Positions 24,952-33,877 of a stretch of DNA of 46,867 bases are shown one piece after another. Position 1 is the first letter of the stretch. Every line of letters begins with the position of its first letter. The stretch comes from Phocaeicola coprophilus. GTDB taxonomy: Bacteria; Bacteroidota; Bacteroidia; Bacteroidales; Bacteroidaceae. The position numbers were made by a program, and so were the translations under genes. The stretch is taken from NCBI GenBank assembly GCA_016900015.1, contig JACJJM010000027.1:1-46867 (forward strand), read 5' to 3'. The notes below the pieces were generated by a model. It searched no databases, was not told where the DNA came from, and was given only the letters and a program-made list of their open reading frames with translations.

Positions 24952-25026
24952 TCGGGGTAGCGGGATTTGAACCCACGACCCCCTGCTCCCAAAGCAGGTG
25001 CGCTAACCGGACTGCGCTACACCCCG
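24952..25026 (-). tRNA. tRNA-Pro (anticodon TGG)
   Basis: On the minus strand the 75-nt gene folds as a cloverleaf. The acceptor arms are CGGGGTG and TACCCCG with discriminator A, the anticodon arm is CCTGC-TTTGGGA-GCAGG with anticodon TGG, and the T-arm contains GGTTCAAATCC. No CCA is encoded. Confidence 0.95.
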
Positions 25027-25060
25027 AAGACTTTTGAATTCTGTTTTTTCAAAAGCGGTG

Positions 25061-25068
25061 CAAAGTTA
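25061..25068 (-). promoter_or_regulatory. -7 element of tRNA-Pro
   Basis: TAACTTTG on the minus strand (25068-25061), about 35 bp upstream of the tRNA, matches the Bacteroidota -7 consensus. Confidence 0.6.
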
Positions 25069-25285
25069 GCTAAATTTCGTAAACATGCAAAATATAGGGC
25101 TATTTTTTCCATCACTGATGAGTCAATAGAAAATAAGCGGAAGCGACAAACTGGAAACTTAGGCTCTTCATACCTGCCGCCCTAAATTCATCCGAATCGC
25201 AAATATTATAATAACAGCTATTGACCCATGTAATCTCAAAAAAAACGAAAGGAAGTAAAAACATACAAGGAATCATATTTTTTCC

Positions 25286-25293
25286 TACTTTTG
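25286..25293 (+). promoter_or_regulatory. -7 element upstream of the his-lys gene run
   Basis: TACTTTTG at 25286-25293 fits the -7 consensus and would give a leader of about 105 nt before hisH. No -33 element at normal spacing is clear, and no His-rich leader peptide is seen in the leader. Confidence 0.5.
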
Positions 25294-25406
25294 CTACAAA
25301 TAAGCAACTTAATGAGGAGATATTGTATAAATATAGAAACCATAAGCAATGCAATTCCGACATTAAGTTTTATCATTAAAGAACAATCATCCTACTGAGT
25401 ACATTT

Positions 25407-25997
25407 ATGAAGGTAGCTATTATCAAATACAATGCAGGAAACATTTATTCCGTCGACCATGCGTTGAAACGGTTAGGCATAAACGCTGTCATCACAGCCG
25501 ACCATCAACAACTCTTATCGGCAGACAAGGTGATTTTTCCCGGAGTGGGTGAAGCTGCAAGCACTATGCACTACCTGAAGCAGACAGGACTGGACAATGT
25601 TATCCGCTCTCTCAGGCAACCCGTATTGGGCATTTGCCTGGGCATGCAGTTGCTATGCACGCACTCGGAAGAAGGAGATGTCAACGGACTTGGCATCTTC
25701 GATGTCAACATCAAAAGATTTCAGCCACAAGACCGTCATGACAAAGTGCCACACATGGGATGGAATACATTGAAAGAAACAAGAGGAAAACTCTTTGAAG
25801 GGTTCGGACACGAAGAATTTGTCTATTTCGTGCACAGCTATTATGCCCCCATCTGCATGCACACGATAGCACAGACGGATTATATCCTCCCATTCAGTGC
25901 CGCACTTCAGAAAGAAAACTTCTATGCCACTCAATTTCATCCTGAAAAAAGTGGCTCTATAGGCGAACGCATTCTGCAAAACTTTTTAAATATCTAA
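25407..25997 (+). CDS. hisH: Imidazole glycerol phosphate synthase, glutaminase subunit
   Basis: This 196-residue class I glutamine amidotransferase supplies ammonia to HisF in histidine and AICAR synthesis. The triad is Cys77 (GICLGMQLL), His178 and Glu180 (QFHPEKS). The start MKVAIIKYNAGNIYSVDHAL is typical. It heads the tightly packed gene run hisH-hisA-hisF-hisIE, with 5 bp to hisA. Confidence 0.97.
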   Translation: MKVAIIKYNAGNIYSVDHALKRLGINAVITADHQQLLSADKVIFPGVGEAASTMHYLKQTGLDNVIRSLRQPVLGICLGMQLLCTHSEEGDVNGLGIFDVNIKRFQPQDRHDKVPHMGWNTLKETRGKLFEGFGHEEFVYFVHSYYAPICMHTIAQTDYILPFSAALQKENFYATQFHPEKSGSIGERILQNFLNI

Positions 25998-26002
25998 CCA
26001 CT

Positions 26003-26740
26003 ATGATTGATATTATTCCAGCGATAGACTTAATGGACGGAAAATGTGTCCGTCTGTCTAAAGGCAATTATCTTAATAAAAAAGTCTATGCAGACAATCC
26101 TGTGGAGGTTGCCAAGGCTTTTGAAGAACACGGCATACACCGCCTCCACCTGGTCGACTTGGATGGAGCCAAATCACAACACATTGTCAATCACAAAGTG
26201 CTGAAAGACATTGCTACCCACACTTCGCTGAACATCGACTTCGGAGGTGGCATCAAAAACGACGAAGACTTGGAAATCGCATTTGACAACGGTGCACAGA
26301 TGGTCACAATCGGTAGCGTCGCAGCCACTCATCCGGAACTATTTGAGCGCTGGCTGCAACGATTCGGTACGACGCGTTTCATCTTGGCAGCAGATGCCAA
26401 AGACGGTTATATTGCTGTCAATGGATGGCAAGAAAAGAGCCACCTGGAACTGCTTCCCTACCTGAACTCTTACCATCAGAAAGGCATCACGCAAGCATTG
26501 TGTACCGACATCGACCAGGACGGCATGCTGCAAGGGCCGTCCATCAACCTCTATCAGAGATTGATGAAACAGATGCCCTCACTCTACCTCATTGCAAGTG
26601 GTGGTGTCAGTTCCATCAATGACATACTCCGTCTACAGGAAGCCGGCATCCCAGCCGTCGTCGTCGGAAAAGCCTTATACGAAAACCGTATAACCCTAAA
26701 AGACTTACAAAACTTCAATGCCGGAAACGGTTTAGCATAA
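26003..26740 (+). CDS. hisA: Phosphoribosylformimino-5-aminoimidazole carboxamide ribotide isomerase
   Basis: This 245-residue (beta-alpha)8 barrel isomerises ProFAR to PRFAR in histidine synthesis. It begins IDIIPAIDLMDGKCVRLSKG with the catalytic first Asp, and has the second catalytic Asp in the FILAADAKDGYIAVNGW region. Phosphate-binding glycine motifs are DFGGGIK and IASGGVSS. The length is standard. It lies between hisH and hisF. Confidence 0.96.
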   Translation: MIDIIPAIDLMDGKCVRLSKGNYLNKKVYADNPVEVAKAFEEHGIHRLHLVDLDGAKSQHIVNHKVLKDIATHTSLNIDFGGGIKNDEDLEIAFDNGAQMVTIGSVAATHPELFERWLQRFGTTRFILAADAKDGYIAVNGWQEKSHLELLPYLNSYHQKGITQALCTDIDQDGMLQGPSINLYQRLMKQMPSLYLIASGGVSSINDILRLQEAGIPAVVVGKALYENRITLKDLQNFNAGNGLA

Positions 26741-26752
26741 AAAAACGACACC

Positions 26753-27511
26753 ATGTTAGCCAAACGTATTATCCCTTGCCTGGACATCAAAGACGGCACC
26801 ACAGTCAAAGGAACCAATTTCGTAAATCTCCGCCAAGCAGGAGACCCTGTGGAACTGGGAAAACATTACTCGCAGGAAGGAGCCGACGAATTGGTATTCC
26901 TTGACATTACGGCCAGCCATGAAAAGCGTAAAACTTTCACGGACCTGGTGCGACGTGTGGCTGCCAATATCAATATCCCTTTCACTGTCGGTGGTGGCAT
27001 CTATGAACTGGCAGACGTCGACCGTCTTCTCCAAGCCGGAGCAGACAAAGTCTCTATAAACTCAGCAGCCCTTCGCAATCCGACACTCATCGACGACATT
27101 GCATCACATTTCGGTTCGCAAGTTTGTGTTGTGGCCATTGATGCAAAAGAAACATCCTCCGGATGGAAATGTTATCTGAATGGAGGACGTGTCGAAACGG
27201 ACAAAAACCTGTTCGAGTGGGCCAAAGAAGCCTGTGATAGAGGTGCAGGTGAAATTCTCTTCACCAGCATGGACCATGATGGTGTGAAAACAGGCTATGC
27301 AAACCAAGCCCTGTCTCTTCTCTCTGACACACTACCCATACCCATCATCGCTTCAGGAGGAGCAGGCACACAAGAACACTTTAAAGATGCTTTTTTAAAG
27401 GGAAAAGCCGACGCGGCACTCGCTGCCAGTGTTTTTCACTTCGGAGAAATCAGGATTCCGGAATTAAAACAGTATCTTTGCAAACATAACATTAATGTAC
27501 GATTACGATAA
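26753..27511 (+). CDS. hisF: Imidazole glycerol phosphate synthase, cyclase subunit
   Basis: This 252-residue barrel joins ammonia from HisH to PRFAR, giving IGP and AICAR. It begins [20 protein letters not shown], with catalytic Asp11; the second acidic residue is in [10 protein letters not shown] (about residue 130). Phosphate sites are TVGGGI and IIASGGAGT. The product partner HisH is two genes upstream, which is the usual composition of the heterodimer. Confidence 0.96.
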   Translation: MLAKRIIPCLDIKDGTTVKGTNFVNLRQAGDPVELGKHYSQEGADELVFLDITASHEKRKTFTDLVRRVAANINIPFTVGGGIYELADVDRLLQAGADKVSINSAALRNPTLIDDIASHFGSQVCVVAIDAKETSSGWKCYLNGGRVETDKNLFEWAKEACDRGAGEILFTSMDHDGVKTGYANQALSLLSDTLPIPIIASGGAGTQEHFKDAFLKGKADAALAASVFHFGEIRIPELKQYLCKHNINVRLR

Positions 27512-27533
27512 CACGAAACAACAAAAAGTACAA

Positions 27534-28127
27534 ATGGAATTAAATTTTGAGAAACTAAACGGACTTGTACCGGCCATCATTCAGGACGACTGTACCGGAA
27601 AAGTCTTAATGCTGGGATTCATGAACCGAGAAGCCTACGAAAAAACCGTAGAAACCGGCCTTGTGACCTTCTTCAGCCGTACACGCCAGACCTTGTGGAC
27701 AAAAGGCGAAACAAGCGGCAATCTGCTCCATGTCGTTTCCATAAAAGCTGATTGTGACAACGATTCCCTGCTCATCAAAGTACACCCAGACGGTCCTGTA
27801 TGCCACACGGGTACAGATACCTGCTGGGGAGAGAAAAACGAAGCAGACATCTGTTTTCTGAGCTATCTGCAGGATTTTATAGAAAAACGGCATCAGGAAA
27901 TGCCTGAAAAATCCTATACGACTTCTTTGTTCAAGTCCGGCGTGAACCGCATGGCACAAAAAGTCGGAGAAGAAGCTGTGGAGACTGTCATTGAAGCTAC
28001 CAATGGCACAGACGAACGGTTGATCTACGAGGCTTCCGACCTGATCTACCACCTCATCGTCTTGCTGACCTCCAAAGGCATGCGCATCGAAGACTTAGCC
28101 CGGGAACTGCAAAAACGGCATAAATAA
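27534..28127 (+). CDS. hisIE: Bifunctional phosphoribosyl-AMP cyclohydrolase / phosphoribosyl-ATP pyrophosphatase
   Basis: This 197-residue fusion carries out histidine steps two and three. The HisI part (about residues 1-105) has LGFMNREAYEKT, TFFSRTRQTLWTKGETSGN and the metal-binding Asp/Cys cluster DCDNDSLLIKV with CHTGTDTCW. The HisE part (about 110-197) has the helical ESxxKxxxEE-type pattern KVGEEAVETVIEA and EASDLIYHLIVLL. An in-frame start at 27495 would overlap hisF, so the ATG at 27534 is preferred. It ends 8 bp before the FtsE-like gene. Confidence 0.95.
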   Translation: MELNFEKLNGLVPAIIQDDCTGKVLMLGFMNREAYEKTVETGLVTFFSRTRQTLWTKGETSGNLLHVVSIKADCDNDSLLIKVHPDGPVCHTGTDTCWGEKNEADICFLSYLQDFIEKRHQEMPEKSYTTSLFKSGVNRMAQKVGEEAVETVIEATNGTDERLIYEASDLIYHLIVLLTSKGMRIEDLARELQKRHK

Positions 28128-28135
28128 AAAAGAAT

Positions 28136-28819
28136 ATGACGCTCATTGATTATCAACATGTAGAAATTCACCAACAGGAACACATCGTGCTCTCCGATGT
28201 CAATTTTCAGTTAAACGAAGGAGAGTTCATCTACCTGATTGGCAAAGTGGGCACTGGCAAAACAAGTTTGCTCAAAACATTCTACGGCGAACTAGGCATC
28301 ATCGCAGGCAAAGCGTTGGTGTTAGGCTATGACATGGGCGCCATCAAGCGCAAGCATATCCCGGCGCTGCGGAGAGAATTGGGCATTGTATTCCAGGATT
28401 TCCAACTGCTCACAGACCGCACCGTCTACGACAATCTGAATTTTGTCCTGAAAGCCACAGGCTGGAAGAACAAACAAGAGATGCAAGCTCGCATTGAAGA
28501 AGTCCTTGCATTAGTCGGCATGAGCAACAAAGGATACAAGCTGCCTCATGAATTGTCAGGCGGCGAGCAGCAACGCATAGTCCTGGCACGGGCCATCCTG
28601 AACAAGCCTAAAATCATCCTCGCCGATGAGCCGACAGGCAACCTGGATGAAGAAACCGGGAACCAAATCGTAAAACTACTACACGAAATCAGCAGCAAAG
28701 GGTCAGCAGTCGTCATGACTACGCACAACCTGAAAATCGTGAACGAACATCCGGGCATCGTCTATCAGTGCCAAGGGCATCGGATCGACGAAATCACACA
28801 GACTTTTTATCAAAAATAA
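28136..28819 (+). CDS. ftsE: FtsE-like cell-division ABC transporter ATPase
   Basis: This 227-residue ABC ATPase has Walker A GKVGTGKTSLL (about residues 36-46), the Q-loop in IVFQDFQLLTDRT, the signature LSGGEQQR, and Walker B IILADEPTGNLD followed by the switch His of MTTHN. Sequence and size fit FtsE, which pairs with the membrane protein FtsX to activate septal peptidoglycan hydrolases. No FtsX gene is adjacent; the gene sits between hisIE (8 bp) and lysC (27 bp). Other small MacB/LolD-type ATPases look similar, so the FtsE call is likely but not certain. Confidence 0.85.
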   Translation: MTLIDYQHVEIHQQEHIVLSDVNFQLNEGEFIYLIGKVGTGKTSLLKTFYGELGIIAGKALVLGYDMGAIKRKHIPALRRELGIVFQDFQLLTDRTVYDNLNFVLKATGWKNKQEMQARIEEVLALVGMSNKGYKLPHELSGGEQQRIVLARAILNKPKIILADEPTGNLDEETGNQIVKLLHEISSKGSAVVMTTHNLKIVNEHPGIVYQCQGHRIDEITQTFYQK

Positions 28820-28846
28820 ATCACTAACAATTATAAGACTAAGAAA

Positions 28847-30163
28847 ATGAAAGTTCTAAAATTCGGAGGAACATCTGTCGGATCAGCGCAACGAATGAAA
28901 AACGTTGCCAGTCTCATCACAGATGGAGAGAAGAAGATTGTTGTTCTCTCAGCCATGTCGGGAACGACCAACACATTGGTGGAAATCTCGGATTACCTCT
29001 ACAAGAAGAATCCGGAAGGAGCTAACGAGATTATAAACAACTTGGAAGCCACATACAGAAAACACGTCGAAGAACTTTATTCAACAGACGAGTACAAACA
29101 GAAAACACTGGCTTTCCTGAAAGACGAATTTAACTTTATACGGTCTTATACAAAAGACCTCTTTACATTGTTTGAAGAGAAAATCATCCTGGCACAAGGA
29201 GAAATCATCTCTACAAACATGATGACAAACTATCTGCTTGAACAAGGAGTCAACACCGTGCTCATCCCGGCACTGGACTACATGCGCACTGACAAAAACG
29301 CAGAACCAGACTTGAACTACATCAAAGACAAACTGTCACAGCTCTTGACCAAACTGCCGGAAGCAGACATTTACATCACGCAAGGATACATCTGCCGTAA
29401 TGCCTACGGTGAAATAGACAATCTCCAGCGAGGTGGCAGCGACTACACAGCCTCACTCGTCGGTGCGGCCGTAAATGCCAGTGAAATACAAATCTGGACA
29501 GACATAGACGGCATGCATGACAATGACCCGCGTATCGTTGACAACACAGCTCCTGTGCGCCAACTCCAATTTGAAGAAGCTGCCGAGCTGGCCTATTTCG
29601 GGGCAAAAATACTTCACCCCACCTGCATACAACCGGCAAAATACGCCAACATCCCCGTGCGTCTGCTCAACACGATGGAACCGGAAGCACCGGGAACACT
29701 CATCTCGAACGAATCAGAAAATGGCAAAATCAAAGCTGTCGCAGCCAAAGACAACATCACGGCCATCAAAATCAAATCAAGTCGCATGCTGTTGGCTCAC
29801 GGATTCTTGCGCAAGGTGTTCGAGATATTCGAAAGCTACCAAACGTCCATCGACATGATTTGTACTTCAGAAGTGGGAGTATCCATGTCCATCGACAATA
29901 CAAAACACCTGCACGAAATCGTCGATGACTTGAAAAAATACGGCACTGTGACCGTCGACCACAATATGTGCATCGTCTGTGTCGTGGGCGACCTGAAATG
30001 GGAGAACGTCGGCTTCGAAGCCAAAGCTGTCGCTGCACTTGCTGAAATCCCTGTCCGCATGATTTCATACGGGGGAAGCAACTACAACATCTCTTTCCTC
30101 ATCAAGGAAGAAGACAAGAAACGTGCACTTCAAGCCCTTAGCAAGACATTATTCAACCATTAA
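28847..30163 (+). CDS. lysC: Aspartate kinase (monofunctional)
   Basis: This 438-residue enzyme phosphorylates aspartate in the first step of lysine, threonine and methionine synthesis. The amino-acid-kinase domain (about residues 1-275) opens with KFGGTSVGSAQRM and contains the aspartate-binding RGGSDYTASLVGAA and IWTDIDGMHDNDPRIV. Two ACT domains follow (about 300-438), ending with ISYGGSNYNISFLIKEED, and would provide feedback by lysine or threonine. There is no homoserine dehydrogenase domain, so it is the stand-alone type. It is followed 21 bp later by lysA, which suggests a lysine-oriented isoenzyme. Confidence 0.95.
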   Translation: MKVLKFGGTSVGSAQRMKNVASLITDGEKKIVVLSAMSGTTNTLVEISDYLYKKNPEGANEIINNLEATYRKHVEELYSTDEYKQKTLAFLKDEFNFIRSYTKDLFTLFEEKIILAQGEIISTNMMTNYLLEQGVNTVLIPALDYMRTDKNAEPDLNYIKDKLSQLLTKLPEADIYITQGYICRNAYGEIDNLQRGGSDYTASLVGAAVNASEIQIWTDIDGMHDNDPRIVDNTAPVRQLQFEEAAELAYFGAKILHPTCIQPAKYANIPVRLLNTMEPEAPGTLISNESENGKIKAVAAKDNITAIKIKSSRMLLAHGFLRKVFEIFESYQTSIDMICTSEVGVSMSIDNTKHLHEIVDDLKKYGTVTVDHNMCIVCVVGDLKWENVGFEAKAVAALAEIPVRMISYGGSNYNISFLIKEEDKKRALQALSKTLFNH

Positions 30164-30184
30164 CCATTAAAATACGAGAGACAA

Positions 30185-31348
30185 ATGATGAAAGGCATTT
30201 TCCCCGTAGAGAAATTCAGAAACGTACAAACGCCTTTTTACTACTACGATACAAAACTACTGCGAGATACACTAAACACCATCACCCGGGAGGCAGGACG
30301 ATATGAAGGCTTCCAAGTGCATTATGCCATCAAGGCCAATGCCAACGAGAAGATTCTTCCCATCATCCGGGAAGCCGGACTGGGGGCCGACTGTGTGAGC
30401 GGCGGCGAAATACGCGCCGCGCTCCAAGCCGGATTCCCGGCCGACAAGATAGTCTTTGCCGGAGTGGGCAAAGCCGACTGGGAAATCAACCTGGGCCTTG
30501 ACAATGACATCTTCTGCTTCAATGTCGAATCTGTCGCAGAACTCGAAGTCATCAACGGACTGGCCGAAGCCAAGGGCAAGACAGCCCGTGTCGCGCTGCG
30601 CATCAATCCGGACGTCGGGGCACACACCCATGCGCATATCACCACGGGCCGGGCTGAAAACAAGTTCGGCATCAGCATGGAACAACTGGATGCCGTCGTC
30701 GATTCATTCCCGGCACTCCCCCATGTGCAACTTGTCGGATTGCATTTCCACATCGGGTCGCAAATACTCGACATGGGAGACTTCGCCGCTTTGTGTAACC
30801 GTATCAACGAACTGCAAGCCCGCCTGGCCACACGGCGCATCATGGTCGAACATATCAACGTGGGCGGAGGCCTGGGCATCGACTACCAGCATCCCAATCG
30901 CCAGCCTGTCCCTGACTTTGCGGCTTATTTTGCTTGCTACAACAAGCACCTGCGCCGCTACGGGCAGCAGACGGTCCACTTCGAATTGGGCCGCGCCGTG
31001 GTCGGGCAATGCGGGTCGCTCATCACCCAGGTGCTCTACATCAAGCAGGGCACGCAGAAACAGTTTGCCATCGTCGACGCGGGCATGACCGACCTCATCC
31101 GCCCGGCCCTCTACCAGGCCTACCATAAGATAGAGAACATCACGTCCGAGCGTCCCATGGAAGCCTACGACGTCGTGGGCCCCATCTGCGAATCGTCTGA
31201 CGTCTTTGGCAAGGCCATCGACCTCAACGGTGCTTCACGCCACGACTTGCTGGCCATCCGTTCGGCCGGCGCCTACGGCGAAATCATGGCTTCGGGCTAC
31301 AACTGCCGTCCCTTGCCCAAAGGATATACATCGGACGAGCTGGGCTAA
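30185..31348 (+). CDS. lysA: Diaminopimelate decarboxylase
   Basis: This 387-residue PLP enzyme of the alanine racemase/ornithine decarboxylase-2 fold makes lysine from meso-diaminopimelate. The PLP lysine is Lys50 in YAIKANAN; other family motifs are GADCVSGGEIRAAL, GLHFHIGSQI, NVGGGLGIDY and, near the end, GPICESSDVFGK with the catalytic Cys. The length is normal. It is the last gene of the long his-lys run and ends at a convergent terminator. It is among the most GC-rich genes in the window. Confidence 0.96.
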   Translation: MMKGIFPVEKFRNVQTPFYYYDTKLLRDTLNTITREAGRYEGFQVHYAIKANANEKILPIIREAGLGADCVSGGEIRAALQAGFPADKIVFAGVGKADWEINLGLDNDIFCFNVESVAELEVINGLAEAKGKTARVALRINPDVGAHTHAHITTGRAENKFGISMEQLDAVVDSFPALPHVQLVGLHFHIGSQILDMGDFAALCNRINELQARLATRRIMVEHINVGGGLGIDYQHPNRQPVPDFAAYFACYNKHLRRYGQQTVHFELGRAVVGQCGSLITQVLYIKQGTQKQFAIVDAGMTDLIRPALYQAYHKIENITSERPMEAYDVVGPICESSDVFGKAIDLNGASRHDLLAIRSAGAYGEIMASGYNCRPLPKGYTSDELG

Positions 31349-31368
31349 CACCCACACAGACAACCGAA

Positions 31369-31409
31369 AAAAGGCGGGGTGGAGACTGTACGGTCTCTGC
31401 CCCGCCTTC
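31369..31409. terminator. Bidirectional terminator between lysA and the HU-like gene
   Basis: AAGGCGGGGTGGAGAC (31371-31386) pairs with GTCTCTGCCCCGCCTT (31393-31408). The A run on the left gives a T run on the minus strand, so it works best for the HU-like transcript. Confidence 0.88.
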
Positions 31410-31443
31410 ATTTCGCCTCCCCATCCGGAAGGCATGCCCGACG

Positions 31444-31923
31444 TCAAAGCTCGCCATCGTCACCGCCATCATCACCGCTGCCGGACGTGCTGCCTCCGCC
31501 GGGTGTGCCGGACGGTGTGGAAGCTGCGCCGCCCCACTCTTCCCACTTGAGTGAATCCGGAACGAGGGCTCTCGTGGCAGTGTGGTCAGCCGAACGCGTG
31601 TACTCCGGCAAGAAGCGGACACGCACGCCGGTGATTTGACTCGCGTTCACCTCCTCCGGCGTGTCGACGCCCTGGCCTGCGGCCGTAGAGGTGTAGTAGA
31701 ACGTGCCGACACCTTCAAGCTTCACCGAGCGACCATTGCTCATGTAGATGCTCATGGCGCGGGCCAGGTTCTTGAGAATGTTGTACGTGTCACCCACGCT
31801 GGCTGACGAAAAATCCGCCAGCAGCTGGGCAATCTCGTCAGTGGTCACAGGAGTGCCCACCGTAACAGATTGGGGATACCACTTTCCGTTGATTTTTTTC
31901 TGCGTTTTCTTATAATACGGCAT
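31444..31923 (-). CDS. HU-like DNA-binding protein with Gly/Ser/Asp tail
   Basis: This 159-residue protein belongs to the Bacteroidota HU-like family (HU fold with an N-terminal PYYKKTQKKINGKWYPQSVT strand). The helix-strand body includes DEIAQLLADFSSASVGDTYN and the LEGVGTFYYTST beta arm. Residues about 140-159 form a low-complexity tail of Gly, Ser, Thr and Asp, absent from ordinary HU. HU proteins bend and compact DNA. The frame is open further upstream to 32007, but those codons run through the 22-bp tandem repeats; the ATG at 31923 gives the family start. It is monocistronic and convergent with lysA. Confidence 0.85.
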   Translation of the reverse strand: MPYYKKTQKKINGKWYPQSVTVGTPVTTDEIAQLLADFSSASVGDTYNILKNLARAMSIYMSNGRSVKLEGVGTFYYTSTAAGQGVDTPEEVNASQITGVRVRFLPEYTRSADHTATRALVPDSLKWEEWGGAASTPSGTPGGGSTSGSGDDGGDDGEL

Positions 31924-31971
31924 AGTAGATAAGGTTTGTGTCTTCTGACGCCTCACGACGGGGGTGGAGAA

Positions 31972-32059
31972 TCGTTCCGTACCATTCCGGGAATCCTTCC
32001 GTACCATTCCCGGAATCGTTCCTAACCATTCCCGGAAGGGTAACGGACCATTTTCCGAA
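31972..32059. repeat. 22-bp tandem repeats (iterons) upstream of the HU-like gene
   Basis: About four consecutive 22-bp units lie at 31972-31993, 31994-32015, 32016-32037 and (diverged) 32038-32059. The core TTCCGTACCATTCCCGGAA is a gapped palindrome with TTCCG and CGGAA arms. Units 1-3 differ by only one to three bases; unit 4 is weaker. They begin 48 bp upstream of the HU-like start codon. Confidence 0.85.
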
Positions 32060-32238
32060 GGGCCGGAGAAACTTCATGCCACCGTCCCGATTTGTCAAGA
32101 AAACTGTCAATACTCGTACCGGGAACCGCGACCTCCCGGCTTGGCCATCCCTCCGCAGAGGAGGGATATGCCAAAGTTAATGTTTATTTTTAAAAAAACA
32201 AGACTTATGGGAAGAATTTTGCCTGATGCGGCGGCACT

Positions 32239-32649
32239 TCACTCATAGATGGTCGCGACGATGCGGCGGCCACCGCCATGGTTACGGAATTCGCAGAGGT
32301 AAATGCCCTGCCACGTGCCCAGATTCAGACGGCCGCCGGTGACGGGGATGGTCAGCCCTGTGCCGACGAGGACGGACTTGGCGTGTGCAGGCATGTCGTC
32401 GTCGCCCTCCAGGACATGCTCGTAATAGGGCTCGCGTTCCCGGACCAGGCGGTCGAAGATGGACGTCAGGTCCGTACGCACGTCAGGGTCGGCATTTTCA
32501 CAAATGGACAGTCCGCAGCTGGTGTGCTTGACGAAGAGGTGGACCAAACCGGCCGCAGGAAGCACGGGCAGATGACGGACAACTTCGTCCGTGACCAGGT
32601 GGAAGCCCCGCGTACGGGGGCGAAGGGTAAACTCTACTTGTTGTATCAT
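32239..32649 (-). CDS. yjbQ: YjbQ/UPF0047 family protein
   Basis: This 136-residue protein is a small beta-barrel member of the UPF0047 family, with the signature HTSCGLSICENADPDVRTDL (about residues 42-61) and VLVGTGLTIPV, GTWQGIYLCEF later. Some relatives have thiamine-phosphate synthase activity in vitro, but the cellular function is unknown. It follows the ABC permease gene with a 28-bp gap and is probably the last gene of that operon. Confidence 0.92.
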   Translation of the reverse strand: MIQQVEFTLRPRTRGFHLVTDEVVRHLPVLPAAGLVHLFVKHTSCGLSICENADPDVRTDLTSIFDRLVREREPYYEHVLEGDDDMPAHAKSVLVGTGLTIPVTGGRLNLGTWQGIYLCEFRNHGGGRRIVATIYE

Positions 32650-32677
32650 AATCGGTCAATGTATGTGATGGTTTGTC

Positions 32678-33877
32678 TCAGGATGGATGCCACATACGGG
32701 CCACGCTGCGGCGGATGATGACGGCGTTGAGCGCTGAGACGGCGACAAAGAGCGTCCCTGCCGCCAGCCAGACCAGCGTGCCTTCTCCCCGCTCCCATGC
32801 CGGGAAAAGGGCGGACAGGCTGCCGTCATAGAAGCTTCCGAGAAGACGGGCCAGCCCCAAGGCAAGCAGCGTGGCCAGCAGGTGGAGGCCCACGGCCAAA
32901 GCCTGGTAGGGCAACGCGAGCGCGAAGGGTGAATAGCCTATCAGCAGGAGATTTTGCATCTTCTGCATGTTCTTCTGCAGCAGCAGGCAGATGCTCAGCA
33001 GCAAGACATAGAGCGACAAGAGGGTAATCAGTATGCCTATCGCCAGCACGATGCCTGTGAGAATCTGCAAGAACCACGTGGCCCGTCCCGCATCCAAATT
33101 GTCGCCTTCCACTTCGTAGGCATGGGCTTGCAAGTACTGCACGATGTCCTCGTCAGCCGGATTGGCGACTTCGACAATCAGGCGTGAAGGAGCAGCCTTC
33201 CGCCCCGGGGCGTAATGCCCGTTGGCCCAAGTCATGAATGCCTCAGGCACAAGTATCGTGTTGAGACGGTCAGAGAACCCGACAATCTGCCCCTCATAGC
33301 GGTCGGACAGTCCGTTGCCGGAAATGCGTATACCCACATGGAGGAGCGAGAGCAATCCTTCAGAGAGCCGGGGCAGACCACGGCTTTGGGCAAAGCCGAA
33401 ATTGTAGAGGTTCAAGTAATTGCGCGGGAGGACAATGGGAATCGTCCGGCTGCCCTCCTTGTATGCCCAACGGTCGGTCTCCACATCGACGTATGCGTCC
33501 GGGACAGATTCGAAGAACATCTCCGTGCCGACGTGCAGGCCTGTACCCTCCATCCCCAGCGTGGCTGACACTTCATACAACGAGGAAGTGAAACGCCCGA
33601 CGCCATGGGCGAAGCCCTGCTGCCCCAACGCGCGAATCTCCTTCTCGGAGAATGTGCCTTTACTGCCGAAGAGCGACCCCAGCGTGCTGACGGACTTGGA
33701 CAGGATGAGGTATTCCTTCCGGAACACAGTGTCACCGCCACGGAACAGCGGGGCGACATCTACATAAAACTGGAGTCCGAAGAGAATGATGGTCATCCCC
33801 ACCAGGTTGGCCAGGAAGAATCCGGTCAACTGGAACACGCTGACATGCTGTCGCAGGAGTTTCCACAAGAGATTCAT
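32678..33877 (-). CDS. ABC transporter permease, MacB/FtsX type
   Basis: This 399-residue membrane protein has one N-terminal helix (about 17-38, VFQLTGFFLANLVGMTIILF), a large extracytoplasmic domain, and three C-terminal helices (WFLQILTGIVLAIGILITLL near 268, then near 320 and 365). This is the MacB/FtsX topology of proteins that work on the periplasmic side rather than transporting through a classical channel. It overlaps the ATPase gene by 4 bp, so the two form one transporter. Substrate and partner are unknown; a lipoprotein gene (DUF4836) precedes the ATPase. Confidence 0.88.
   Translation of the reverse strand: MNLLWKLLRQHVSVFQLTGFFLANLVGMTIILFGLQFYVDVAPLFRGGDTVFRKEYLILSKSVSTLGSLFGSKGTFSEKEIRALGQQGFAHGVGRFTSSLYEVSATLGMEGTGLHVGTEMFFESVPDAYVDVETDRWAYKEGSRTIPIVLPRNYLNLYNFGFAQSRGLPRLSEGLLSLLHVGIRISGNGLSDRYEGQIVGFSDRLNTILVPEAFMTWANGHYAPGRKAAPSRLIVEVANPADEDIVQYLQAHAYEVEGDNLDAGRATWFLQILTGIVLAIGILITLLSLYVLLLSICLLLQKNMQKMQNLLLIGYSPFALALPYQALAVGLHLLATLLALGLARLLGSFYDGSLSALFPAWERGEGTLVWLAAGTLFVAVSALNAVIIRRSVARMWHPS

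Noticed and set aside
25312-25398. 28-codon ORF upstream of hisH as a His attenuator leader
   Set aside because: It contains no histidine codons and no alternative terminator hairpin follows, so there is no support for attenuation.
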